Program-made: the position numbers and the translations under genes
Shown here: positions 1-6,563 of the stretch, one piece after another
Layout of the letters: each line of letters starts with the position of its first letter
How positions within the stretch are numbered: the first letter of the stretch is position 1
Assembly: GCA_003647755.1 (NCBI GenBank)
Contig: QMNL01000018.1
Span: 1-11,425, forward strand
DNA: 11,425 nt
Direction of reading: 5' to 3'
From: Candidatus Coatesiibacteriota bacterium
Lineage (GTDB): Bacteria > B130-G9
The notes under the pieces: generated by a model
What the model saw: only the letters and a program-made list of their open reading frames with translations
Databases searched by the model: none
What the model was told of the DNA's origin: nothing

Positions 1-119
1 GCTACGAGTTTCCCGAGGGCTTCCCGACTGGGCAGTACACTTGGCTTGCGGTCATCTGCGAGCAGGGCACATTCAACTTCCTAAGCGACATCTCAAGCGC
101 CTCGTTCACGCTCATGTAG
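1..119 (+). CDS. C-terminal fragment of a probable secreted or surface protein
   Basis: An open frame enters from the left edge. Its first complete codon is at base 3 and it stops at TAG 117-119, leaving 38 residues. The tail contains GQYTWLAVICEQGTFNFLSD followed by ISSASFTLM. An aromatic/Gly/Thr pattern of the type 'P-x-G-x-Y-T-W... G-T-F-N-F-x-S-x-I-x-S-x-x-F-T' ending in a beta-strand is typical of the last domain of extracellular proteins in environmental bacteria, where it forms the closing strands of a beta-sandwich. That comparison is from memory. The rest of the gene lies outside the window, so the function is unknown. It converges on ribF, with the repeat-filled 120-463 region between. 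The minus-strand frame over the same bases has no recognisable protein features and was discarded. Confidence 0.6.
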   Translation, partial: YEFPEGFPTGQYTWLAVICEQGTFNFLSDISSASFTLM

Positions 120-463
120 CGTGAGGCCACTAAGCAGTGAATCCGTGCCCTTGAGGTGAATGGACGAGGCGCGGGTGGCATTGCGAGGCGCTGAGTGGGC
201 TGCTTAGGTTTATGAAGCTTTTGTCCACGAAGGACACGAAGGCGCACGAAGAGGAGATAAATCGGAACGGGGTCGTAGGGGAGGTCGGCACGTGCGATCC
301 GACCGGGTGCATCCGTAGATGAAAGAAATTATAGGTGCCGAGACACTCGGCCGAGTGCCGTGGGCGCCTATGGGAGCGGAGGCCCCTCGCTTGAAACATA
401 GTGGGTCGTAGGCGAGCTCCGTTTCGGTGCGAGCCGAGCAATTGCGTTCGCCGGTAAAAAGAG
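120..463. other. Gene-free convergent region filled with degenerate repeats
   Basis: This 344-bp stretch lies between the 3' ends of the left-edge gene and ribF. I find no credible gene in it. It holds an 8-bp inverted pair (CTAAGCAG at 130-137, CTGCTTAG at 200-207), a three-copy 9-10 bp tandem repeat (226-253), and the first of two related units of about 83 bp (271-352 and 404-487). Several hairpins are visible, such as GGTCGG 283-288 with CCGACC 299-304, and GCCGAG with CTCGGC around an ACA loop at 337-351. On the minus strand the latter is followed by a modestly T-rich run (about 321-335), so it could help end ribF transcription, but it is not a classical intrinsic terminator. Confidence 0.6.
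226..253. repeat. Short tandem repeat, three copies of CACGAAGGA-like unit
   Basis: Three consecutive units begin with CACGAAG: 226-234 (CACGAAGGA), 235-244 (CACGAAGGCG) and 245-253 (CACGAAGAG). The 9-10 bp period does not fit a coding repeat. 'Cacgaagga' tandem tracts occur between genes in many environmental bacterial genomes; that is recollection, not a search result. No function is assigned. Confidence 0.7.
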
Positions 464-487
464 CTATGGGAGCCGAGACACTCGGCC
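271..487. repeat. Two degenerate direct repeats of about 83 bp, the second overlapping the ribF 3' end
   Basis: Unit 1 is 271-352 and unit 2 is 404-487. Both start with GGTCGTAGG, continue through a GTGCGA(T/G)CCGA block, and end with the identical 16-mer GCCGAGACACTCGGCC (337-352 and 472-487). By-eye alignment with one 2-base gap gives roughly 70% identity overall. The 16-mer folds into a 6-bp stem (GCCGAG/CTCGGC) with an ACA loop. In unit 1 it also overlaps the perfect 14-bp palindrome 344-357. A partial third relative of the terminal block (TATGGGAGCGGAGGCCCC) sits at 369-386 in the spacer. The ribF stop codon (464-466) lies inside unit 2. Confidence 0.75.
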
Positions 488-1423
488 CGGGGCTTTGTGC
501 CTGAGGCGGAAGAAATCACGGGCGAAGTCGATGTCGGAACATATTTGCCTTATGAGTTCTTCCCTTGAGGGGAACCGGTGCTCTGGCCTTATTCTCCTGA
601 GAAAGGCTGTTTTGACGACTTTCCCGTAGAGATCAGCTCTGTAATCAAGCATGTGGCTCTCGACCGATGTGGTCTCGGAGTAAAAGGTGGGGTGATGTCC
701 GATGTTCGTTACGGAGTTGAGGATTCGTTCGCCGATTTGAGACTGTGTTATGTACACTCCGTTCTGAGGCAGAAGCACCTCAACGCCGAGGATATTGGCG
801 GTTGGGAACCCCAGTCCAAGGCCCCTGCCAGCGCACCTACCAACGGTGCCCGTTATCGAATAGGGACGACCGAGCAGCCTGTTAGCCAGGCCAATCTCGC
901 CGTTGAGGAGGCACTCCCTTATCTTGGTGCTGCTTGCGACGATCCCATCTACCTGCTGAGGCGGGACTTGAAGGATCTCTATGCCAAGCTCCGCTCCAAC
1001 TTCTCTTAAGAAATCGATGTTGCCCTCCCTGTCGCGGCCCAGGGCGTATCTGGGGCCGACAACCAGCCCCGCTATGTGAAGGCGTCCGTGAAGGATTCCT
1101 GTCACGAAATCTCGTGCGCTAGTGTTGGCCAGAGAGCGGTCGAACTTAAACCTGAAGAGCATCTCGATTCCGCTCTGGGCAATCAGAGCTGCCCTTTCCT
1201 TGAGTGTAGTGAGGAGCTTGATGTCAGGATTTGCGAGAAGGACCTTGAGAGGGTGGGGGACAAAGGTGATTGCTCCGGGCACGGCGCCCAACCTGCTAGC
1301 CGTCTCCACCACGGAGCGCAGCAGAGCTTGGTGCCCGATGTGTACGCCGTCGAAGTTGCCGATTGCAACCACGAGCGGGTCGGCGTGCTTTGGCCAGCCT
1401 TCTATTCTCTCAAATATCTGCAT
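464..1423 (-). CDS. ribF: Bifunctional riboflavin kinase / FAD synthetase
   Basis: This cytoplasmic enzyme phosphorylates riboflavin to FMN and adenylates FMN to FAD. The protein is 319 aa, the usual RibF length. The N-terminal nucleotidyltransferase (FAD synthetase) domain shows GNFDGVHIGH at 22-31, TFVPHPLKVL at about 53-62, VVGPRYALGRDREGN at 121-135 and SSTKIRE at 164-170. The C-terminal riboflavin kinase domain shows GRPYSITGTV at 185-194, GLGFPTANI at 203-211, SVTNIGHHPTF at 237-247 and DLYGK at 264-268. In the VVG motif, PRYALG replaces the more usual phenylalanine-rich form. ATG 1421-1423 follows a GAGGGG ribosome site and lies one base after the VanZ-like stop (TAG-C-ATG), so the two are coupled. 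It is the last gene of the minus-strand series. The final residues, about PGRVSRLP, are encoded by the intergenic repeat at 465-487 and are not part of the normal fold. Confidence 0.96.
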   Translation of the reverse strand: MQIFERIEGWPKHADPLVVAIGNFDGVHIGHQALLRSVVETASRLGAVPGAITFVPHPLKVLLANPDIKLLTTLKERAALIAQSGIEMLFRFKFDRSLANTSARDFVTGILHGRLHIAGLVVGPRYALGRDREGNIDFLREVGAELGIEILQVPPQQVDGIVASSTKIRECLLNGEIGLANRLLGRPYSITGTVGRCAGRGLGLGFPTANILGVEVLLPQNGVYITQSQIGERILNSVTNIGHHPTFYSETTSVESHMLDYRADLYGKVVKTAFLRRIRPEHRFPSREELIRQICSDIDFARDFFRLRHKAPGRVSRLP

Positions 1424-1424
1424 G

Positions 1425-2612
1425 CTATCCCCTCTGCCATTTGGGGACTATGCCGCAAACGAACAGAACTATGCAAATGACAAATGCCGCAGCAAGGACA
1501 TGCCATCGCCTCCAGCCGCGGAAGACCAAATCGTAGTGGTAGCTGACGAAACGGGAAACGTCGTAGTCTCCGAACTCCTTTCGCATACGCTCCGCTGTCC
1601 AGCCTGCCCATTCATCCGGATCGAAAAACGGCCTGTAGTATGTGCGCCGTATCATCTCCTCGCAGAAGGCCTCCCAATGCCGGCCCTGCTTTTCAAGCTT
1701 GTCCCGCTCAGCCAAATGCCTGGACGCCTCGGTCTCGTAGAAATCCTCCGGCGCCCAGAACCCCCTTATCCTGGCCGAGGCTAGGGACCCGCCCGGGGGC
1801 AGCCGTGGGCCAAGTCTCATGTCCTTGCTTCGATTGAGCAGCTCCTTCTTGGAATACAGCGAGTAAAACACGCCGCACCTTTTATCCTCGATCCTGTAGC
1901 CAATATGGAAGCTCAGGATGAACGCAGCTGTCCCAATTACGACAAGACCCGTTAGGGCGAGGATCAGCGGCCTGTGGTCAATTGTGGACCTTGCGGAGAG
2001 CGAGCGGGGCGAGAAGACGAGCCAAACCACAATCAGCGCAAGGGCGGCGACAATCGCGTCCGTTCGGACATCCCTTATCTCCCCCACGCGGCGTGCTATG
2101 TAGCCCTGAACTGCCTCATCACCGAGGCCCACCAGCCACATCACAAGGAACGACACCATGTAGCTGGAAGGTCCTTTGATTGAGGTAGAGACAGCCTTGA
2201 GAACAACTAGGGTTATGAGGGTGAACTGGAACAGGTGCACAAACTCGATAATCCGCACGCCTCTTGCGGGATTCGTTACGATCGCCTCAAAGAGGCTGAA
2301 GTAATACAGAGCGACGCAGATGGCGACCAGGGCAGTTTTCTTGAGAGCTATCCTCACAACTGAAATCTGTTCGCTGGAAGCCGCTCGGTTTGACCGATGC
2401 CTCTTCAGTTCAAGCCAAATGCCTGAGATGAGGAGCGCAGCACCCAAAAGCGCCATCGTCCCTCTGAAGATGATGTCGAAATGGCTCTGAAGTCGGCTCC
2501 TGAGCAGGACCTGCATCTCCCGGACGTAGGGAGCCGAGACATAAAGTGCAAGCACGCACGCTGTGGCCACGCACCACCACGGCCACCCTCGCTCTCTGGA
2601 CGCGTCCATCAT
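1425..2612 (-). CDS. VanZ-like membrane protein with a large unassigned soluble region
   Basis: This is a 395-aa multispanning membrane protein. Hydrophobic segments lie near residues 12-30, 50-68, 92-110, 127-145, 152-165, 185-201, 217-237 and 372-390. The middle carries the VanZ-like pattern: EFVHLFQF (about 124-131), then GLGDEAVQGYIARR (about 163-176) and RDVRTDAIVA (about 181-190). This matches the family's E-x-x-H, DE-x-x-Q and RD-x-x-x-D/N blocks. VanZ-like proteins are widespread and their molecular role is mostly unknown; VanZ itself gives low-level teicoplanin resistance. Between the last two membrane segments lies a hydrophilic region of about 130 residues (about 238-370), rich in charged and aromatic residues, that I do not recognise. 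ATG 2610-2612 is preferred over TTG 2615 because GAGAAGG lies at a suitable distance upstream. It follows nadC by about 115 bp and touches ribF. Confidence 0.8.
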   Translation of the reverse strand: MMDASRERGWPWWCVATACVLALYVSAPYVREMQVLLRSRLQSHFDIIFRGTMALLGAALLISGIWLELKRHRSNRAASSEQISVVRIALKKTALVAICVALYYFSLFEAIVTNPARGVRIIEFVHLFQFTLITLVVLKAVSTSIKGPSSYMVSFLVMWLVGLGDEAVQGYIARRVGEIRDVRTDAIVAALALIVVWLVFSPRSLSARSTIDHRPLILALTGLVVIGTAAFILSFHIGYRIEDKRCGVFYSLYSKKELLNRSKDMRLGPRLPPGGSLASARIRGFWAPEDFYETEASRHLAERDKLEKQGRHWEAFCEEMIRRTYYRPFFDPDEWAGWTAERMRKEFGDYDVSRFVSYHYDLVFRGWRRWHVLAAAFVICIVLFVCGIVPKWQRG

Positions 2613-2727
2613 CAATGCGGCCTTCTCACAGGGATGTTACCACACCTGCACGGTGCTCTCGGGACATCAGACCTGGCCAGAACTTCACAGGCAACATGCC
2701 AGATACAGAGCATTGGTCCGGCATGAA

Positions 2728-3558
2728 CTATGACTGCATGAAATCTACCGAGATATCGCAGGCCGGCGCCGAGTGGGTCAACTGCCCCACGGATATGAGG
2801 TCAACGCCTGCCTCTGCCACCTCAAGCACGTTGTTAAGCGTGATGCCGCCCGAGGCCTCGACCACGGCGCGACCATCGATCAACTTGACCGCGGCGGCAA
2901 TCATTTCCACTGGCATGTTGTCCAGCATCACCACGTCTGCGCCCGCCCCGAGCGCCTCACGAACCCCATCCAAGGTCTCAACCTCCACCTCGATCTTCAG
3001 CAGATGATGTGCCCCGCGCCTCGCCATCTCAACAGCCTCGGAGATAGAGCCAGCAGCGGCGATGTGGTTATCCTTGATGAGCACGCCGTCTGCAAGCGAC
3101 ATCCTGTGATTAACTCCGCCGCCGTCAAGGACGGCCTGTTTCTGAAGCGCTCTTAGGCCGGGCAGCGTTTTTCTCGTGTCAACAATCTTGGCGGACGTGC
3201 CCTTAATGGCGGAACAGAACTCTCGCGTGAGCGTTGCGACACCACAGAGCTGCTGAAGCAGGTTCAGAGCGACCCTTTCGCCGGCCAGGATGCTCCTTGC
3301 GAGACCTTCAATGTTGGCTATCACATCACCGGACAAGACCTCGACCCCGTCGCCAACCTTCAACTGGGCAGAGACTGACGGGTCAATCATCTCAAAAACT
3401 CGCAAGGCCGCCGCGGACCCAGAAACAATTAGCCTCTGCCGCGCGGTTATCCTCGCCTTTACGCGAACGGTGGGTGGCACGACGGCCCTGCTCGTAACGT
3501 CATTATGGCTCGCATCCTCCTCCAGCGCGAGCGCAATTATCTTGTCAACTGGATTCAT
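2728..3558 (-). CDS. nadC: Nicotinate-nucleotide pyrophosphorylase (quinolinate phosphoribosyltransferase)
   Basis: This enzyme converts quinolinate and PRPP to nicotinate mononucleotide, CO2 and pyrophosphate, a step of de novo NAD synthesis in the cytoplasm. The 276-aa length is standard. Family motifs are complete: ED-x(4)-DVTS (14-23), GVATLT (106-111), DTRKTLPGLRALQKQAV (127-143), GGGVNHRMSLAD (146-157), IKDNHI (161-166), EVEVET (190-195), MLDNM (211-215), EASGGI (234-239) and DLISVGQLTHS (253-263). The usual Gly before the early Asp (GD-x-T) is Asn here (HNDVTS), a mild deviation. The start codon lies in an ATGA overlap with the COG1058 gene and is preceded by GGAGGAG. No nadA or nadB is in the window. 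Confidence 0.96.
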   Translation of the reverse strand: MNPVDKIIALALEEDASHNDVTSRAVVPPTVRVKARITARQRLIVSGSAAALRVFEMIDPSVSAQLKVGDGVEVLSGDVIANIEGLARSILAGERVALNLLQQLCGVATLTREFCSAIKGTSAKIVDTRKTLPGLRALQKQAVLDGGGVNHRMSLADGVLIKDNHIAAAGSISEAVEMARRGAHHLLKIEVEVETLDGVREALGAGADVVMLDNMPVEMIAAAVKLIDGRAVVEASGGITLNNVLEVAEAGVDLISVGQLTHSAPACDISVDFMQS

Positions 3559-4292
3559 ATATGTTTGCTCCTCCGCAATTCGCCAAGCTGGGCTTCGATC
3601 TGGCGTGCGACCTCCTCAACCGCATCCCTGTCAAAGCCCGACACGATTATCTTGACCGTCCACCGGCCATCGTCGTGCAGCGTCGGATAGGAGCCGATGG
3701 AGACATCGGAACGATCGGCCAGCGAATACAAGATGTGCGAGAACTCCGATTCGGGAAGCTCCACGGGGATCTGCCTCTCATAAACCTCGCACTTATCCAG
3801 CAACGGGACTATTTGCTCGAACATCTCCCGCACCAGCTGCGGCACCCCAGGGAACACAAAAACGTTCCCAAGCCTGAAACCGGGCGCCGCCAAGGTTATA
3901 TTTGGTATTAGCTGCGAGCCCTCCGGAAGCCGCGCCATCTCAAGCTTGTACTCATTGATCGCCCCCTCGCACCGCTTTCTTATAGCAAGCTCTGCCCCGG
4001 GGTGGAGGACGAGCTTTCGGGCAAACGCTGTGGCGATTGCCTGTCTGGTAACATCGTCAGGCGTGGGGCCTATCCCGCCCGCTACAAACACGTAGTCGTG
4101 CATCGGCGCGAAGGCTTGAACCGTGCGAACTATCTCCTCCTCGACGTCCGGGATCGTTACGATACTCTTGACGCAAATCCCCATCCGATAAAGCCTCCTC
4201 GCGATCCAGTGCGAGTTGGTGTCCGCTGTCCGACCGCACAATATCTCGTTGCCAATGATTATGATCGAGGCGCTCTTGCCCGTTGAGGTCAT
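3555..4292 (-). CDS. Stand-alone MoCF/CinA N-terminal domain protein (COG1058)
   Basis: This 245-aa protein consists of the molybdopterin-binding (MoaB/Mog-like) domain of CinA plus a small C-terminal alpha/beta tail. It lacks the C-terminal PncC (NMN deamidase) domain of full CinA. Visible motifs are IIIIGNEILCGRTADTN (10-26) and AGGIGPTPDDVT (71-82), the family's ligand-binding blocks. Later come FVFPGVP (145-151), IGSYP (199-203) and VKIIVSGFD (213-221). The arrangement matches short COG1058 proteins and the N-terminal MPTb domain of eukaryotic FLAD1. COG1058 members have been reported to hydrolyse dinucleotide pyrophosphates such as ADP-ribose or FAD. The gene is coupled by 4-base overlaps to wzt before it (ATGA at 4289-4292) and nadC after it; GGAGGTG precedes its ATG. 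With nadC and ribF in the same series, a role in nicotinamide or flavin nucleotide turnover is plausible. 'Competence-damage protein' would be a misleading name. Confidence 0.88.
   Translation of the reverse strand: MTSTGKSASIIIIGNEILCGRTADTNSHWIARRLYRMGICVKSIVTIPDVEEEIVRTVQAFAPMHDYVFVAGGIGPTPDDVTRQAIATAFARKLVLHPGAELAIRKRCEGAINEYKLEMARLPEGSQLIPNITLAAPGFRLGNVFVFPGVPQLVREMFEQIVPLLDKCEVYERQIPVELPESEFSHILYSLADRSDVSIGSYPTLHDDGRWTVKIIVSGFDRDAVEEVARQIEAQLGELRRSKHI
3568..3574 (-). promoter_or_regulatory. Strong ribosome binding site of nadC
   Basis: The minus strand reads GGAGGAG, then 9 bases to ATG 3556-3558. It sits inside the last codons of the upstream COG1058 gene and fixes the nadC start in the ATGA overlap (3555-3558). 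Confidence 0.75.
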
Positions 4293-5632
4293 CTGCCCGG
4301 CACCTCCGGCGCTTGAACGTCAATTATCCACTCGTGCTCAGGCCTAAAAACACCCATCTCAGGACGGTCTGAGCGGACCGCAAACGTGAAGAGACGATTG
4401 AGATAGTCGTATGGGTGGTCGTTTGCTGAGTGAGCGGCGACATCGAGGTAATATGATGCAGATAGCAGCGGAAGGGACTTAAGTTTCACGGCAATCTCGC
4501 CCCTCCCAGCAACACTCTCAACCTTAACGCCATCGATCATCGTGTTTGTCCCGTAGCACCACACCCCGTCCGTCCTGAATATCCCGATGCCGAAGACCGG
4601 CCCCTCTATTCGCTTTCGCGCCTCGAATGCGATCTCGATGAAGACGGTCTCGCCGCAGCTGAAGACATACCGCTCTTCGCCATCCCGGTCCCGCATCACG
4701 ACGGAAGTTATCTCAATCTCGCGCGTGCCCCACCTCTTCGCCGGCTGCACCGGTTTTGCCGGAGCAACCACCTTGTAGGGGAGCTTCTCGCCCCCAGGCG
4801 CCGGCAGTTTCTCGCTCTTGATCGTTGCCATCACCTCGACGCTCTTCTTGTGCTCCTGGGCATAGCGCTTCAGCTCGCCGTGGGTTACTTCCTCCATATA
4901 CTTGCCTATAACATGCCCAGCCTCCCCATACTCCATCAACTTCCCGTGGTGCAGCCAAGCGACCTCCTCGCAGAGCCGCCTTATCGCGCCCAAATCGTGC
5001 GAAACCATTATGATCGTCTTGCCTCGCCGCTTGTAGTCGTAAAGCTTCTCGTAACACTTCTGTGCAAATACCGCATCGCCCACAGCGAGAACCTCGTCTA
5101 TCAGCAGCACATCGGGGTCCACGTTGACCGCGATCGAAAACCCAAGCCGCATGAACATCCCGCTGGAATATGTTTTTACTGGATAGTCGATGAACTCCTC
5201 AAGCTCGGCGAACCGGACTATATCGTCGAACCGCTCGCGTATCTGGCGCTTGGGCAGGCCCAGGATGGCGCCGTTGATATAGATGTTCTCCCGTCCGCTT
5301 ATCTCAGGGTGGAAGCCCGCACCGACCTCGAGGAGGGTCGAGACCTTCCCCGATACGGTAACCGAGCCGCTGGTGGGCTTCGTTATGCCCGCAATCACAC
5401 GCAAAAGCGTGCTCTTGCCCGAGGCGTTCAGGCCGATGATGCCGGCCGTTACGCCCGGCGCAACCGACATTGAGACGTCCTTCAGGGCGACGTTGAACTT
5501 GCTCGCAGCCGGCAGTTTAGGCCTTCGCCACAGGTCCCGCACGACCGCTCCCTTGAGAGTCTTAAGCTGCCTCAGCCGGGCAAACCGCCTGTAGAGTTTG
5601 GACACGTGCGAAAGCTCAACCGCGGGTCGCAT
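4289..5632 (-). CDS. wzt: Polysaccharide ABC exporter ATPase with Wzt-type C-terminal domain
   Basis: This is the ATP-hydrolysing subunit of an O-antigen/teichoic-acid-type exporter that moves lipid-linked glycan across the inner membrane with the adjacent permease. It is about 447 aa. The nucleotide-binding domain (about 1-245) has Walker A GLNASGKST (about 67-75), signature region TYSSGMFMRLGFSIA (about 154-168), Walker B PDVLLIDEVLAVGD (about 173-186) and switch histidine VSHD (about 210-213). Walker A has Asn-Ala where the subfamily usually has Asn-Gly, but the essential G-x4-GKS is intact. A Lys/Ala/Pro-rich linker (about 250-302) leads to a beta-rich Wzt_C-like domain (about 303-440), which in characterised homologues binds the glycan's terminal structure. 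ATG 5630-5632 is preferred over GTG 5635, because GAGGAGGT abuts the GTG but sits 4 bases (from its GGAGG core) before the ATG. The start overlaps the wzm stop (TGATG). Confidence 0.93.
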   Translation of the reverse strand: MRPAVELSHVSKLYRRFARLRQLKTLKGAVVRDLWRRPKLPAASKFNVALKDVSMSVAPGVTAGIIGLNASGKSTLLRVIAGITKPTSGSVTVSGKVSTLLEVGAGFHPEISGRENIYINGAILGLPKRQIRERFDDIVRFAELEEFIDYPVKTYSSGMFMRLGFSIAVNVDPDVLLIDEVLAVGDAVFAQKCYEKLYDYKRRGKTIIMVSHDLGAIRRLCEEVAWLHHGKLMEYGEAGHVIGKYMEEVTHGELKRYAQEHKKSVEVMATIKSEKLPAPGGEKLPYKVVAPAKPVQPAKRWGTREIEITSVVMRDRDGEERYVFSCGETVFIEIAFEARKRIEGPVFGIGIFRTDGVWCYGTNTMIDGVKVESVAGRGEIAVKLKSLPLLSASYYLDVAAHSANDHPYDYLNRLFTFAVRSDRPEMGVFRPEHEWIIDVQAPEVPGR

Positions 5633-6477
5633 CACACCTCCTCGGCAAACGAATCACGGAACTTATCGAACACGAGATAGCCGAGATAAAACACAACAAA
5701 GGCTGCGCCAAGCATCGCCATGAGCACCATGAAGCTGGGCGCGATTCGGCATAGGAATATCTTGTGATGGGCGACTACCAAATAGGCGATGGGATTGTAA
5801 TCGACCGCCAAACGCTTAAGGAGCGTGGGGACCTTGGTCGAACTCAACTGCGCAACGGGGTAAATTATCGGCGAGCCGAAGAACCACAACGTCGTCAGGT
5901 TGAGCACGATGTGCTGAATGTCCCGCAGATGGACCGTTAGCGCGGCCAGGGCGAGCGCAAGGCCGTAAGTGAATAGAAACTGGATAATCATTACCAGGAG
6001 AAATGACGCTACGAGCCAAATGGGATTTGAGGGAGCAGACTCGGCTAGCGTGGGGCCTAGAATCTGTTCCGGCTTCGGGGCGCCGTAAATCGCCACGAAG
6101 GGGATGAGTATGGCGAGGCTCAACAGATAGTGAACGAGGTTCGTCAGCACGGAGACCAGCGGTAGAATCTCGGCAGGAAACATGACCTTCTTGATGAGGT
6201 TCCCTCCCGAGACGATCGACACGGCCGCATCGTTAATGGAGCTTGAGAACCATATCCAGGGCAGAAGCCCCGCGAGTAGGAACGAGGCATACTTGGGCAT
6301 CCCAAATCGCAGGAAGACCATGAAGACGGTCGCATATACAGCCATGAGAAGAAGGGGATTTATGAAGGACCACAGCATTCCCAGCAGGGAGCTTCTATAC
6401 CTCGCCTTTAGCTCCCTCGAAACGAGCGCTCCCACAAGTGCCCTGTGCCTGTAAATGCTCACTATGCTGCCTATCAT
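5632..6477 (-). CDS. wzm: ABC-2 type polysaccharide exporter permease
   Basis: This is the membrane subunit of the glycan exporter, partner of the ATPase just downstream. From ATG 6475-6477 the protein is 281 aa, the usual Wzm/TagG size. It opens with IYRHRALVGALVSRELKARY (8-27), the amphipathic start and coupling motif of the family, then LGMLWSFINPLLLM (32-45). About six membrane spans follow, with LLAGLLPWIWFS (67-78), NLIKKVMFPAEILPL (93-107), the cytoplasmic VHLRDIQHI (182-190) and FFGSPIIYPV (199-208). The open frame continues upstream to 6816, but that extension crosses the inverted-repeat element and adds 113 residues absent from the family, so it is not used. ATG 6651 is possible but has no ribosome site. 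The chosen start has only a moderate one (GGGGAAG). First gene of the minus-strand series. Confidence 0.92.
   Translation of the reverse strand: MIGSIVSIYRHRALVGALVSRELKARYRSSLLGMLWSFINPLLLMAVYATVFMVFLRFGMPKYASFLLAGLLPWIWFSSSINDAAVSIVSGGNLIKKVMFPAEILPLVSVLTNLVHYLLSLAILIPFVAIYGAPKPEQILGPTLAESAPSNPIWLVASFLLVMIIQFLFTYGLALALAALTVHLRDIQHIVLNLTTLWFFGSPIIYPVAQLSSTKVPTLLKRLAVDYNPIAYLVVAHHKIFLCRIAPSFMVLMAMLGAAFVVFYLGYLVFDKFRDSFAEEV
5636..5643 (-). promoter_or_regulatory. Ribosome binding site deciding the wzt start
   Basis: GAGGAGGT on the minus strand lies within the last codons of wzm. It directly abuts a possible GTG start (5635) and lies a few bases before ATG 5632, which favours the ATG. Confidence 0.7.
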
Positions 6478-6516
6478 CCTGTTCTTCCCCGCGAGCCATA
6501 TACTGATCAGAGTTTG

Positions 6517-6532
6517 TATAGTGCTATAGTGC
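6517..6532. repeat. Perfect tandem octamer (TATAGTGC twice)
   Basis: TATAGTGC occurs at 6517-6524 and 6525-6532, ending about 40 bp before the wzm start. On the minus strand it reads GCACTATAGCACTATA, which contains -10-like ACTATA/TATACA hexamers but no clear -35 at standard spacing. It may be an operator or part of the wzm promoter; evidence is weak. Confidence 0.5.
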
Positions 6533-6563
6533 TCGAATTGCCCCGCTGTGTAAAGCAGGCCAA

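Noticed and set aside
2..247. Minus-strand 81-aa frame at the left edge
   Set aside because: It is antisense to a plus-strand C-terminus with clear secreted-protein character, and runs across the tandem repeat at 226-253.
226..487. CRISPR array
   Set aside because: Repeats are degenerate, of unequal spacing and only two or three copies, with no cas genes nearby.
130..519. Minus-strand 129-aa frame across the repeat region
   Set aside because: Its internal similarity (repeated RAECLG/SAECLG-type segments) is explained by the direct DNA repeats, not by a real protein; it also overlaps the ribF end in another frame.
2528..2543. Piece of the ribF-end repeat (GGGAGCCGAGACA) inside the vanZ-like gene
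   Set aside because: The match is only about 13 bases, lacks the paired CTCGGC arm, and is explained by ordinary codons for a membrane segment end.
4850..5473. Plus-strand 207-aa frame opposite the ABC ATPase
   Set aside because: It is the antisense shadow of wzt, whose Walker and signature motifs are intact.
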